A DNA stretch of 64,000 nt from Kribbella jiaozuonensis (GTDB lineage Bacteria > Actinomycetota > Actinomycetes > Propionibacteriales > Kribbellaceae). A program made the position numbers and the translations under genes. Positions 1-8,013 of this stretch are shown here, piece after piece. Numbering within the stretch: the stretch's first letter is position 1; each line of letters starts with the position of its first letter. The stretch covers positions 62,001 to 126,000 of the forward strand of contig NZ_SZPZ01000004.1 in NCBI RefSeq assembly GCF_005233875.1. The letters are read 5' to 3'. Below the pieces are notes generated by a model, which was given only the letters and a program-made list of their open reading frames with translations, did no database searches and was not told where the DNA came from.

Positions 1-108
1 CGCGTGGGTGTGCAGTTCGGTGTCGCGGGAGCGGGCCGGGATCCGCACCCGCGCCGCGTGGTACGGCCGCCCGAACGCGTGCGCCTCGAACCGCAGTACC
101 TGACTCAC
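1..108 (-). CDS. N-terminus of an AraC-like regulator (cut by window edge)
   Basis: The minus strand opens with a GTG at 106-108 and stays open to the window edge for 36 codons. The translated start reads VSQVLRFEAHAFGRPYHAAR, and later residues end in a His-x-His pair (LHTHA). This is the kind of sequence seen at the beginning of the cupin sensor domain of AraC-family regulators. No ribosome site is obvious before the GTG. The gene is divergent from the PhyH-type dioxygenase at 179, the same arrangement as the complete AraC/PhyH pair at 36.3-38.1 kb. That parallel supports the family call, but the HTH domain lies outside the window, so the assignment is tentative. Confidence 0.45.
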   Translation of the reverse strand, partial: MSQVLRFEAHAFGRPYHAARVRIPARSRDTELHTHA

Positions 109-178
109 GTCAACACAGTACAAATTCTCGTCAGACCATTGCTAGTACGCCGGTTCGCCCGGACCGCACGCTGGAGAC

Positions 179-925
179 ATGTTCGAAACAGACGGCTACG
201 TCATCTTCCGCGACGTCATCGACCAAGAGCTGATCAAGGAAGTGAACGATCATGTCGAATGGCTGCAGGCCCGGCATCCCGACGTACGGCCCGAGCAACT
301 CGGGCATGTGTATCTGCGCGACGACCCGTTCTGGGTGCGGTTGGTCAGCGACGACCGGCTCGTCGACATCGCCCAGCAGTTCGTCGGGCCGGACATCGCG
401 CTGTTCGCCTCCCACTACATCTCCAAGCCGCCGTACTCCGGACAGCCCGTGCTGTGGCACCAGGACGCGGCGTTCTGGCCGCTCGATCCGATGGAGGTCG
501 TGACGCTCTGGCTGGCCGTCGACCACTCGACGCCGGAGAACGGATGCGTACGGGTCATCCCGGGGAGCCACCTGTCCGGGGTGGAGGGGATGCGCGACAA
601 CACCGACGTCGAGAGTGTGCTCGGCAAGGAGATCGCGGTCGAGGTCGACGAGGCCCAGGCGGTCGACATGGTGCTGGCGCCCGGCGACGTCGAGGTCCAC
701 CACCCGAACATCGTTCACGGCAGCAACGCGAACACGTCGCCGAACCGGCGCTGCGGGCTGACGATCCGCTACATCCCGACGTCGACGCGGATCACCGACG
801 CGGAGACGCCGTACCCGAGCGCCTTCCATCTGCGCGGCGAGCCGGGGGTGAACAGCTACCAGCCGCGGCCGAAGTACGACGAGAGGCGCCACTTCCCGTT
901 CACGGGTAGCAGCGCCTGGTCCTGA
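179..925 (+). CDS. Phytanoyl-CoA dioxygenase (PhyH) family protein
   Basis: A 248-residue Fe(II)/2-oxoglutarate-dependent dioxygenase of the PhyH family. The double-stranded beta-helix metal site is visible: His94-x-Asp96 in VLWHQDAAF and a distal His180 in NIVHGSN, followed by Arg residues near 190-197 (NRRCGLTIRY) that should bind 2-oxoglutarate. ATG at 179 has a GGAG at 173-176. The family hydroxylates small molecules and natural products; the substrate cannot be read from sequence. It is divergent from the AraC-like gene at the left edge, which is its likely regulator. A strong hairpin follows the stop. Confidence 0.85.
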   Translation: MFETDGYVIFRDVIDQELIKEVNDHVEWLQARHPDVRPEQLGHVYLRDDPFWVRLVSDDRLVDIAQQFVGPDIALFASHYISKPPYSGQPVLWHQDAAFWPLDPMEVVTLWLAVDHSTPENGCVRVIPGSHLSGVEGMRDNTDVESVLGKEIAVEVDEAQAVDMVLAPGDVEVHHPNIVHGSNANTSPNRRCGLTIRYIPTSTRITDAETPYPSAFHLRGEPGVNSYQPRPKYDERRHFPFTGSSAWS

Positions 926-930
926 ACATG

Positions 931-960
931 CGAAGGCCCGCCGGCTGGGGCGGGCCTTCG
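931..960. terminator. Bidirectional terminator between PhyH and VOC genes
   Basis: A 12-bp GC-rich stem (931-942 with 949-960) and short loop lies between two convergent stop codons at 925 and 966. It can serve transcripts from both sides. Confidence 0.8.
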
Positions 961-965
961 ACGGG

Positions 966-1382
966 TTATTCGAGGCAGATCCGGAACGGGTGGCCCGCCG
1001 GGTCGGCGTAGATCCGCCAGCCACGCGCGTTCTCCGCGGGCGGCGGGTCCAGGGGGTCGAGCGGCTCGGCGCCGAGGGCGACCACGGTCGCGTGACCGCT
1101 CGAGAGGTCCTCGACGATGAGGTCGAGATGGAGATCTTGCGCGTCGGTGCCGGGCCAGGTGGCCGGCACGTACTGCTCCGAGCGCCGGAAGGCCAGCGTC
1201 GAGAACCCGAGCGACGAGCCGGGGCCGGTCAGGCTCCGCCAGTCGTCGTCACCGTTCTCGTCGATGTCCAGCCCCAGCAGCGCCGAGTAGAACTGGGCGA
1301 GCTCGAGCGGGTCCGGGCAATCCAGCACCACCGAGCCGAGCCGCCCGGCAGTACTGCCCGGCTGCTCTGCCACCTGCGTCAT
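966..1382 (-). CDS. VOC (glyoxalase/bleomycin-resistance) family protein
   Basis: A 138-residue protein with the paired beta-alpha-beta-beta-beta layout of the vicinal oxygen chelate fold. It opens with LGSVVLDCPDPLELAQFYSA and closes with RIYADPAGHPFRICLE, both typical of the small actinobacterial 'VOC family protein' group. The ATG at 1382 is preceded by GGAGGACAG, so I prefer it over the longer frame reaching 1499. Such proteins bind metals or small hydrophobic ligands; the substrate is unknown. It is transcribed toward a shared terminator with the PhyH gene. Confidence 0.85.
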   Translation of the reverse strand: MTQVAEQPGSTAGRLGSVVLDCPDPLELAQFYSALLGLDIDENGDDDWRSLTGPGSSLGFSTLAFRRSEQYVPATWPGTDAQDLHLDLIVEDLSSGHATVVALGAEPLDPLDPPPAENARGWRIYADPAGHPFRICLE

Positions 1383-1563
1383 CTGTCCTCCACAATCTGT
1401 TGCGTCAGCCTGCTTCCCGGTACGGGGCAGGCCCGGCCAGGTCCCTCTGGTCGGAAGGCCCGGCCGCCTACGATGACAGGTCGAGGGGACAATTCGCACC
1501 TTTCGACACGCGTTCTCGACCAGTGAGCCGATCGCTGACAGTGAAGGTTCGCTCTCGCTACCA

Positions 1564-2238
1564 CTAAGACTGCGGTACGGCGGTAGCGCGGCGGCGCTCC
1601 CCCAGCTTGCGGATCTTCGCCCGCGTCCCGCAGTCCTCCATCGCGCACCAACGGCGGGAACCGTTCCGGCTGCGGTCCAGGAACAGCCAGCCGCAGCCGC
1701 CGTCGTCGACCGGACAGGCGCGCAACTGCCGCAGCTCGACCGTCCGCACCAGCTCGACCGCCGCGACCACCAGGCGGTCCGGGATGAGCTGCGCCGGCGA
1801 CGTACCGACGACCAGCTCCGCGACGCCGCGCTCCCGGTCCGCGCCGGGGATCAGCATCGAGCGGGCAGCGGCCGCGGACCAGCGCAACATCAAGCGCTCG
1901 AAGGCGGATCCCTGGCTGCGCTTGACTCCGTCTATCGCGACGACGGCACCAGCTGCACGCGGCGCGAGCACGTCGTACGTCGCCTCGCGGATCTCCAACG
2001 TCGCACCGAGTGCCTTCGCGGCCAGCTCCGGGGCCGAGCGCCAGGTGCCCTCGATCGCGCTGTGATCGCGCAGGTCGATCAGCCCGATCCGGCGACTCCA
2101 GTCGAGCAATTCGGCCGGCGAGGTGAGGTAATCGTGCTCCGCAGCGCCGTCTCGCAGCCGCGGAGTGACCGTGTTCACCAGATCGAGGGCAGGATGGCCG
2201 CCCACGATGCGAAATTCCGCATGAGAACTGTCGGTCAT
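1564..2238 (-). CDS. CGNR zinc-finger transcription regulator (ABATE domain)
   Basis: A 224-residue protein with an N-terminal ABATE domain (FRIVGGHPALDLVNTV) and a C-terminal CGNR-type zinc finger: CPVDDGGCGWLF followed by RRWCAMEDCGTRAKIRK. The signature Asn is Thr here (CGTR), a small departure from the family name motif, while all four Cys are kept. The family binds DNA and is usually placed beside the gene it controls. The start at 2238 faces the MFS transporter with only about 50 bp between starts, so it probably regulates that exporter. Confidence 0.85.
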   Translation of the reverse strand: MTDSSHAEFRIVGGHPALDLVNTVTPRLRDGAAEHDYLTSPAELLDWSRRIGLIDLRDHSAIEGTWRSAPELAAKALGATLEIREATYDVLAPRAAGAVVAIDGVKRSQGSAFERLMLRWSAAAARSMLIPGADRERGVAELVVGTSPAQLIPDRLVVAAVELVRTVELRQLRACPVDDGGCGWLFLDRSRNGSRRWCAMEDCGTRAKIRKLGERRRATAVPQS

Positions 2239-2287
2239 GGATGAGAAGCTACCAGCATCACACCTTTTACCGGGATCAGGTGACCTC

Positions 2288-3496
2288 ATGCCCCTCTCGT
2301 CCCGCCGAGCCACCGCCGCACTGGTGTTCCTCGGCGTCTCGACGTTCTCCTTCGTCACCATCGAGGTGCTGCCGATCGGGCTGCTGACCGTGATGGCCGA
2401 CGATCTCGGCCGGTCGCGCTCCCAGATCGGCCTCCTCGTCACCGGGTACGCCGCCGTCGTCGTGCTCGCCTCCATCCCGCTGGCCCGGCTGACCACCCAT
2501 CTCCCCCGCCGGCTGGTGCTCGGCGGCACGCTCGCCGTCCTCACGGTCGCCACGGCGCTCTCGGCCGCGGCCCCGACGTACGAGGTGCTGTTCGGTGGGC
2601 GGCTGGTGATCGCGATCTCGCAGGCGCTGTTCTGGTCGATCGCGCCGCCGATCGCGACCAGCCTGTTCCCGCCGGAGCTCCGCGGCCGGGTGGTCGCGCG
2701 ACTCGCGATCGGGACGGCGTTGGCGCCGATCCTCGGGATCCCGTTCGGCACGTGGCTCGGCGAGCAGGCCGGCTGGCGGGTCCCGTTCGTGGTGATGGCC
2801 GTGCTCGGCGCGGTTGCCTGCATCGGGGTCGTGACGCTGCTGCCGCGCACCGAGGTCCAGGACAGTCCGTCGCGTCGCGGCAGCGCCCCGGACCTCCGCG
2901 GGTACGTCGTGCTGCTCGTCGCCGCCTCGATCGGAGTCACCGGCTTCCTGACGTTCAACACCTACGTCACGCCGTTCCTGCTGGACATCACCGGCTTCTC
3001 GTCCGACGCGCTCGGTCCGATGCTGCTGGCCAGCGGCGCGGGCGGATTCGCCGGCACGCTCATCGCCGGCCGGGTGCTCGATCGGTACCCGTGGGGTGCG
3101 GTCGTCATCCCGTACGGCGTCCTGACCGTCGGGTTGATCGGGGTGTTCGCTCTCGGAGAGCTGAAGGTGGCGACGGTCGCGCTGATCGCGCTGATCGGGC
3201 TGTCGTTCAGCGGGCTCGCGGTAGCGGTGCAGAGCCGGACGCTGCAGATCGCTCCCGGCAGCACCGACATCGCGTCGGCCGGAGCCAGCTCGGCGTTCAA
3301 CGTCGGCATCGCCGCCGGTGCGTTCGTCGGCGGCGCGCTGATCGACCACACGACGGTCCGCAGTGTCGCGCTCGCCGGTGGCCTGCTGACCGCGATCGCA
3401 GCGCTCGTGATGCTGTGCGAGCCGTGGCTGGCCCGCCGGCGGCCGTTGATGGAAGAGTCCGACCATGACCGCAGGGTTTGTGAAGAGCTGGCCTGA
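2288..3496 (+). CDS. MFS transporter, DHA1/AraJ-like efflux pump
   Basis: About 402 residues with 12 predicted membrane helices. The N-half motif GYAAVVVLASIPLARLTTHL with PRRLVLGG, and the TALAPILGIPFGTWLGEQAGW stretch in two parts, resemble the drug/sugar efflux (AraJ/Cmx-like) branch of the major facilitator superfamily. I start at ATG 2288, which has AGGTGA just upstream. An in-frame ATG at 2237 would add 17 residues but overlaps the divergent CGNR start. Substrate unknown. The 3' end overlaps the next gene by 32 bases, suggesting co-translation. Confidence 0.85.
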   Translation: MPLSSRRATAALVFLGVSTFSFVTIEVLPIGLLTVMADDLGRSRSQIGLLVTGYAAVVVLASIPLARLTTHLPRRLVLGGTLAVLTVATALSAAAPTYEVLFGGRLVIAISQALFWSIAPPIATSLFPPELRGRVVARLAIGTALAPILGIPFGTWLGEQAGWRVPFVVMAVLGAVACIGVVTLLPRTEVQDSPSRRGSAPDLRGYVVLLVAASIGVTGFLTFNTYVTPFLLDITGFSSDALGPMLLASGAGGFAGTLIAGRVLDRYPWGAVVIPYGVLTVGLIGVFALGELKVATVALIALIGLSFSGLAVAVQSRTLQIAPGSTDIASAGASSAFNVGIAAGAFVGGALIDHTTVRSVALAGGLLTAIAALVMLCEPWLARRRPLMEESDHDRRVCEELA

Positions 3497-4205
3497 CGCG
3501 CCACCACGCTTCTTCGCCGTCGAAGCAGCGGGCCTGCGCTGGCTCGCCGTACCGGGCGGCGTGCCGGTGGCCGAGCCGCTCGACGTCTCCCCCACGCAGC
3601 TGACGACGACAATGCTGCAGACGACCCCGCCGACCGATGCCTTGGCCGAGGACTTCGGTCGACGGCTGGCAGTTACCCACGACGCCGGCGCGCGGCACTA
3701 CGGCGTACCGCCGGATCGGTGGAACGGCGACGGCTACATCGGCACGATCGCGCTACCGCACGCAGCCGAGCCGATGACGTCGTGGGGCGAGTTCTACGCC
3801 AACCTGCGGCTGCGGCCGTATCTGCGGGCTGCAGGCGTCCACCTGGACGTCTTCGAGCGGCTCTGCGGCCGGCTGGAAGCGGGTGTGTACGACGACGTGT
3901 CCGACGGACCGTCGCGGATCCACGGCGACCTGTGGTCGGGCAACGTGCTGTGGACGGCGGCCGGAGTACATCTGATCGACCCGGCCGCGCATGGCGGACA
4001 CCGGGAGACCGACCTCGCGATGCTCGGCCTCTTCGGGTTGCCGAAGCTCGAGCGGGTGCTGCGGGCGTACGACGAGGTGCACCCGCTCGCGGACGGCTGG
4101 CGGGATCGGATCAGGCTGCATCAGCTGCATCCGTTGCTGGTCCACGTGGTGCTGTTCGGCGGGGGCTATCTGGCGCAGGCGACGGCTCTTGCCAAGAAGT
4201 TTTGA
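3465..4205 (+). CDS. Fructosamine kinase family protein
   Basis: A 246-residue APH-fold kinase of the fructosamine-3-kinase group. The catalytic loop HGDLWSGNVLW and the metal-binding segment LIDPAAHGGHRETDLAM are diagnostic. The family phosphorylates sugar-amine (Amadori) adducts on proteins or small molecules, marking them for deglycation. Length is slightly short for the family (about 250-290). ATG 3465 lies inside the end of the MFS gene in another frame, so the two are probably coupled. The hexosaminidase gene follows 6 bases later. Confidence 0.85.
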   Translation: MTAGFVKSWPDAPPRFFAVEAAGLRWLAVPGGVPVAEPLDVSPTQLTTTMLQTTPPTDALAEDFGRRLAVTHDAGARHYGVPPDRWNGDGYIGTIALPHAAEPMTSWGEFYANLRLRPYLRAAGVHLDVFERLCGRLEAGVYDDVSDGPSRIHGDLWSGNVLWTAAGVHLIDPAAHGGHRETDLAMLGLFGLPKLERVLRAYDEVHPLADGWRDRIRLHQLHPLLVHVVLFGGGYLAQATALAKKF

Positions 4206-4211
4206 AGGGAC

Positions 4212-5702
4212 TTGACGAATAATGTGGGGACGCCAACACTTTCGATCATGATTCCGCAGCCCACGGCCCAGCAGGCGCTGGCCGATGAGACGTTCCTGCT
4301 GGCGGCCGACGCCACGATCGGCCTCGACGACCCCTCAGCCCAGCTGATCGCCGACCGGTTCGCGGCGCAGCTCCGGCGCTCCACCGGGTACGACCTGCCG
4401 GTGCGGGACGGGACCGGCACGATCACGCTGTCCGTCAACGGCCCGGAGTCGTTGGGGGCTGAAGGCTACGAACTCCGCGCGGACGCGTCCGGCGTCACGA
4501 TCACCGCAGCCACCGCCGAGGGCCTGTTCCGCGGCGTCACCACGCTTCGCCAGCTCCTGCCCGCCAAGGCCGAGGCAGACAGCCAGCAGGACGGCCCGTG
4601 GGAGATCGCCGGTACGACGATCTCCGACTCCCCGCGGTACGAGTACCGCGGGATGATGCTCGACGTCTCCCGGCACTTCTTCACCGTCGACCAGGTCAAG
4701 CGCGTCATCGACCTGCTCTCGCTCTACAAGATCAACCGCCTGCACCTGCACCTGTCCGACGACCAGGGCTGGCGGATCCAGGTGGACTCCTGGCCGAACC
4801 TCACCGCGCACGGCGGCAGCCTGCAGGTCGGCGGCGGCGAAGGCGGCTCGTACAGCAAGGCGGAGTACGCCGACCTCGTCCAGTACGCCGCGGAGCACTA
4901 CATCACCGTCGTCCCGGAGATCGACACACCTGGCCACACGAACGCCGCGCTGGCGTCGTACGCCGAACTGAACAAGGGCGACCAGGCGCCGGAGCTGTAC
5001 ACCGAGACCGAGGTGGGCTTCAGCTCGTTCGCGATCGACAAGGACGTCACGTACGCGTTCCTGGACGACGTGTTCCGCGAGGTGGCCGAGCAGACACCCG
5101 GCGAGCTCCTGCACCTCGGCGGGGACGAGGCGCACTCGACCGAGCACACCGACTACCTGACGTTCGTGGCCAAGGCGACCGAGCTGGTCGTCAAGAACGG
5201 CAAGCGGGTGATGGGGTGGCACGAGATCGCTGACGGACCGCTGCCGGCCGACACCGTCGTGCAGTACTGGGGTACCGAGGACCCCAAGGCCCAGGTGCTG
5301 GCGCAGAAGGCGGTGGAGCAGGGCGCGTCGCTGGTGCTCTCCCCCGCCAACCGGGCCTACCTGGATATGAAGTACGACGCCAGCACGGAGCTGGGCCTCG
5401 ACTGGGCCGGACTGGTCAGCGTGGAGCAGTCCTACAGCTGGAACCCGGCCACGCTGGTCCCAGGTGTGCCGGCGAGTGCGATCATCGGCGTCGAGGCGCC
5501 ACTGTGGACCGAGACCGTCGACGACGTGAGCAAGATCGAGTACCTGGTCTTCCCACGGTTGCCGGGCATCGCCGAGCTCGGCTGGTCGCAGGAGTCCGCG
5601 CTCGACTGGACGGCGTACCGCGACCGGCTGGCCGAGCAGGGTCCGCGCTGGGAGGTGCTCGGGGTCAACTTCTACCGGGCGCCGGAGATCGACTGGCGCT
5701 AA
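4212..5702 (+). CDS. Beta-N-acetylhexosaminidase, GH20
   Basis: About 496 residues: an N-terminal GH20b domain (roughly 15-140) and a GH20 TIM barrel. The catalytic Asp-Glu pair is Asp305-Glu306 in HLGGDEAHS; YRGMMLDVSRHF and RLHLHLSDDQGWRI are family signatures. It removes terminal GlcNAc/GalNAc by substrate-assisted catalysis. There is no signal peptide, so it should act in the cytoplasm on imported sugars. The start is uncertain: TTG 4212, GTG 4224 and ATG 4248 are in frame, with GAAGGGA at about 4204-4210. Its stop overlaps the stop of the convergent gene by 3 bases. Confidence 0.9.
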   Translation: MTNNVGTPTLSIMIPQPTAQQALADETFLLAADATIGLDDPSAQLIADRFAAQLRRSTGYDLPVRDGTGTITLSVNGPESLGAEGYELRADASGVTITAATAEGLFRGVTTLRQLLPAKAEADSQQDGPWEIAGTTISDSPRYEYRGMMLDVSRHFFTVDQVKRVIDLLSLYKINRLHLHLSDDQGWRIQVDSWPNLTAHGGSLQVGGGEGGSYSKAEYADLVQYAAEHYITVVPEIDTPGHTNAALASYAELNKGDQAPELYTETEVGFSSFAIDKDVTYAFLDDVFREVAEQTPGELLHLGGDEAHSTEHTDYLTFVAKATELVVKNGKRVMGWHEIADGPLPADTVVQYWGTEDPKAQVLAQKAVEQGASLVLSPANRAYLDMKYDASTELGLDWAGLVSVEQSYSWNPATLVPGVPASAIIGVEAPLWTETVDDVSKIEYLVFPRLPGIAELGWSQESALDWTAYRDRLAEQGPRWEVLGVNFYRAPEIDWR

Positions 5703-5974
5703 CTGCGGAGGATCCGGTCGAGCAGCCAGGCAGTGGTGGCGTCCACATCCTGCTCGGCCACGGTGTGCTGCGTGGCGTCCTGGTCCTGGGCGTCACGCAC
5801 CGCCAGCCGGTACACGTACCGGTCCGGCTGCGGCCGGCCGGAACCCAGGTCCTTGGCGCCGAGCGCGCGGACCGCGTCCTCGAGCTCGGCAGCGTCGGGT
5901 TCACCGCTGGTGTCCAACTCGCCGTGCTTGGTCAGCCCGGCGAATCCCCCGCTGCGGGTCACTGTCACGATCAC
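5699..5974 (-). CDS. Emfourin-like (protealysin inhibitor) small protein
   Basis: A 91-residue protein starting at GTG 5974 behind a strong GAGGAGG. It has IVTVTRSGGFAGLTKHGELD, then AAELEDAVRAL and RYVYRLAVRD, the layout of emfourin proteins, which inhibit M4 (thermolysin/protealysin-like) metalloproteases and are usually encoded beside one. No M4 protease is present here, so it is an orphan copy and its partner is unknown. A longer frame up to 6199 exists, but the extra residues have no domain character and lack a ribosome site. Confidence 0.65.
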   Translation of the reverse strand: MIVTVTRSGGFAGLTKHGELDTSGEPDAAELEDAVRALGAKDLGSGRPQPDRYVYRLAVRDAQDQDATQHTVAEQDVDATTAWLLDRILRS

Positions 5975-6387
5975 GGTCGCCTCCTCCTCGCAGTACTGCA
6001 CATGCCCGCGCGACACGCCGGGACGAACGATCAGAAAAATGCGCCCGCTACCCGGCGTGCCGGGCAATTGTCCTTCGTTGCCATCGTCCCGCACCCGCCG
6101 CCCGCTGCGAACCAGCAGGTCGGCGCGGGATTTGGGGTTCCGGAGCGGCTCCTGGAACCCCGCACAGGACCGACCACGTAGCGTAACGGCCCCTGACAAT
6201 CAGCGACACGTGTTTGTGGTCACCCCTACCATCAGGCCGCAGAACGGCTACAGTTATGGCGTTGCAGTTTTGGACTCCCTGACTTTGCTGTGCTGCATGG
6301 CCGGTCTGTCGTCTGGGGCCTTTCGGCGACGCGTGATCCATGAGGTGTGGTTCACGGATTGTTATAAGCCATCGAGGAGATAGACAA
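5975..6387. other. Divergent intergenic region before cspA
   Basis: 413 bases without a convincing gene between the emfourin-like gene (minus) and the cold-shock gene (plus). The part from about 6230 to 6387 is visibly richer in A/T than the surrounding coding DNA. It probably holds both promoters and a long cold-shock 5' untranslated leader. I find no clear riboswitch. Open frames across it are explained by high GC. Confidence 0.5.
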
Positions 6388-6591
6388 ATGGCTGTCGGTA
6401 CTGTCAAGTGGTTCAACGCTGACAAGGGCTTCGGCTTCATCACCCCGGATGACGGTGGCGCGGACGTGTTCGCGCACTACTCGGCCATCCAGATGTCGGG
6501 CTTCCGCTCGCTGGACGAGAACCAGCGGGTCGAGTTCGAGATCACCCAGGGCCAGAAGGGGCTGCAGGCGGAGAACATCCGCGCGATCTGA
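6388..6591 (+). CDS. Cold shock protein, CspA family
   Basis: A 67-residue single cold-shock (OB-fold) domain. The RNA-binding motifs are intact: KGFGFI (RNP1) and DVFAHYSAI (RNP2-like). It binds single-stranded RNA or DNA and keeps transcripts unfolded. ATG at 6388 has GAGGAGA at 6374-6380. It stands alone with a long upstream region and a strong terminator after it. Confidence 0.95.
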   Translation: MAVGTVKWFNADKGFGFITPDDGGADVFAHYSAIQMSGFRSLDENQRVEFEITQGQKGLQAENIRAI

Positions 6592-6621
6592 GCAGTCGGA
6601 TCACCCTTTCTTGAACCAGTA

Positions 6622-6655
6622 GAAGGGCCGTACACCGAATGGTGTGCGGCCCTTC
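6622..6655 (+). terminator. Rho-independent-like terminator after cspA
   Basis: A 15-bp stem with one G-U pair (6622-6636 with 6641-6655) and a GAAT loop sits 30 bases after the cspA stop. It separates cspA from the next gene. Confidence 0.8.
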
Positions 6656-6679
6656 CGCCTTTCCCGGTCTAATAGGACT

Positions 6680-7168
6680 GTGACCGACAGCCCGCCGTAC
6701 AGCCGACCGGACGAGGACCCCGGTGAACGGCTCGACCGGCAATGGAACGAACTGCTCCAGGAACTCCGCCTGGCGCAGACCGGAACGCAGATCCTGTTCG
6801 CGTTCCTGCTCAGCATTGCCTTCCAGAACCGTTTCCAGGACGCCGACAGCTTCACCCACGACGTGTACGCCGTCACGCTGATCGCGTCCGCGCTGGCCGT
6901 CGGCCTGTTCCTCGCGCCGGTGTCGTTCCACCGCATCATCTACCGGCAGAAGCTCCGCGACCGGATGCTCCCGATCGCCAACCGGATGACCATCGCCGGC
7001 ATGCTCTTCCTGGTCGTGGCCATCGCCGGCGGCGTCCTGCTCGCCGCGGACGTCGTCCTCTCCCGCCCGGTCGCGATCATTGTGGACGCCGTCGTGCTGC
7101 TGCTGTTCGCCGTCTTCTGGTACGTCGTTCCCGCGTGGGTCCGCCGGACTAACGCAGACGAGGAATGA
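6680..7168 (+). CDS. DUF6328 family membrane protein
   Basis: A 162-residue protein. A charged N-terminus (PGERLDRQWNELLQELRLAQ) is followed by four hydrophobic segments (about residues 37-55, 65-83, 108-128 and 133-153) and an Arg-Arg tail. This matches DUF6328, a small actinobacterial integral membrane family of unknown function. GTG 6680 has a TAATAG hexamer a few bases upstream, so the mRNA may be leaderless. The 3' end overlaps the convergent oxidoreductase gene by 20 bases. Confidence 0.75.
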   Translation: MTDSPPYSRPDEDPGERLDRQWNELLQELRLAQTGTQILFAFLLSIAFQNRFQDADSFTHDVYAVTLIASALAVGLFLAPVSFHRIIYRQKLRDRMLPIANRMTIAGMLFLVVAIAGGVLLAADVVLSRPVAIIVDAVVLLLFAVFWYVVPAWVRRTNADEE

Positions 7169-8003
7169 CCTCGGTCGCGATCTGCTCGAGCACGTCCTCG
7201 GAGCCTTCGTAGACGCCCTCTGCCCGCGGCCAGTGGGTGATGAGGTCGGTGAAGCCGAGAGCGGCTGCTCGGGTCGCGATCTCCTCGAAGGCGGCCGGGC
7301 TCGAGACGGCGTACTGCGCGCTGTCCATCGACAGGTAGCGGTCGAGGTGGCGGCCTTCGAGGTGGTCGTCGAGGCGGTGGCTGAGGTCGGCCAGGGAGGC
7401 GAACCAGGTGTCGAGGCTCGTCCTGTCGCCGCCGGTCGTCATCCAGCCGTCGCCGTGCTGGGCGGCGAAGCGGACCGAGCGCGGGCCGTTGCCGGCCAGG
7501 ACGAACGGGACCCGCGGTTGCTGGATGCAGCCGGGCAGCGTGCGGCCGTTGCGTGTCTCGTAGTACTCGCCCTTGAAGTCGACGCCGTCGGTCGTCAGCA
7601 GGGTGTCCAGGAGTTTCACGAACTCCTCGTACCGGTCCTGCCGCTGCCGCGGAGTGAGGTCCGGGCCGCCCTGGATGGTCGCGTCCAGGCTGCCGCCGGC
7701 GCCGATCCCGCAGATGAAGCGACCGTCGGAGACGTCGTCGATCGCGAGGATGTCGCGGGTCAGCGCCAACGGATGCCGGAAGTTCGGCGACGTCACGAAC
7801 GTCCCGAGCTTGATCGTCGAGGTGACCGTCGCGGCCGCCGTCAGGGTCGGCGTCGTCCCGTACCACGGTGAGTCCTGGAGACCGCTCCAGGTCAGGTGGT
7901 CGTAGATCCACGCGTGGTCGAAGCCGTACTCTTCCGCCTGCCGCCACCGCCGCGCGGCGTCCTGCCAGCGGTACTCCGGCAGGATCGCGATTCCGAAACG
8001 CAT
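7149..8003 (-). CDS. LLM-class F420-dependent oxidoreductase
   Basis: A 284-residue luciferase-like monooxygenase fold protein. FGIAILPEYRW at the start, DHAWIYDHLTW, LGTFVTSPNFRHPL, RFICGIGAGG and PFVLAGNGPRSVRFAA are classic for the actinobacterial F420-dependent subgroup. It likely carries out hydride transfer with reduced F420 on an unknown substrate. ATG 8003 is chosen because the domain begins immediately there. It follows the SMP-30-like gene by 10 bases and is probably co-transcribed with it. Confidence 0.85.
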   Translation of the reverse strand: MRFGIAILPEYRWQDAARRWRQAEEYGFDHAWIYDHLTWSGLQDSPWYGTTPTLTAAATVTSTIKLGTFVTSPNFRHPLALTRDILAIDDVSDGRFICGIGAGGSLDATIQGGPDLTPRQRQDRYEEFVKLLDTLLTTDGVDFKGEYYETRNGRTLPGCIQQPRVPFVLAGNGPRSVRFAAQHGDGWMTTGGDRTSLDTWFASLADLSHRLDDHLEGRHLDRYLSMDSAQYAVSSPAAFEEIATRAAALGFTDLITHWPRAEGVYEGSEDVLEQIATEVIPRLR

Positions 8004-8013
8004 GACCGCCACA

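Noticed and set aside
1564..2961. Long 465-codon version of the CGNR gene
   Set aside because: The extra N-terminus is antisense to the MFS gene and low in domain character. The ABATE domain begins at the ATG at 2238.
5975..6199. N-terminal extension of the emfourin-like gene
   Set aside because: Extra residues show no fold features, and a strong ribosome site favours GTG 5974.
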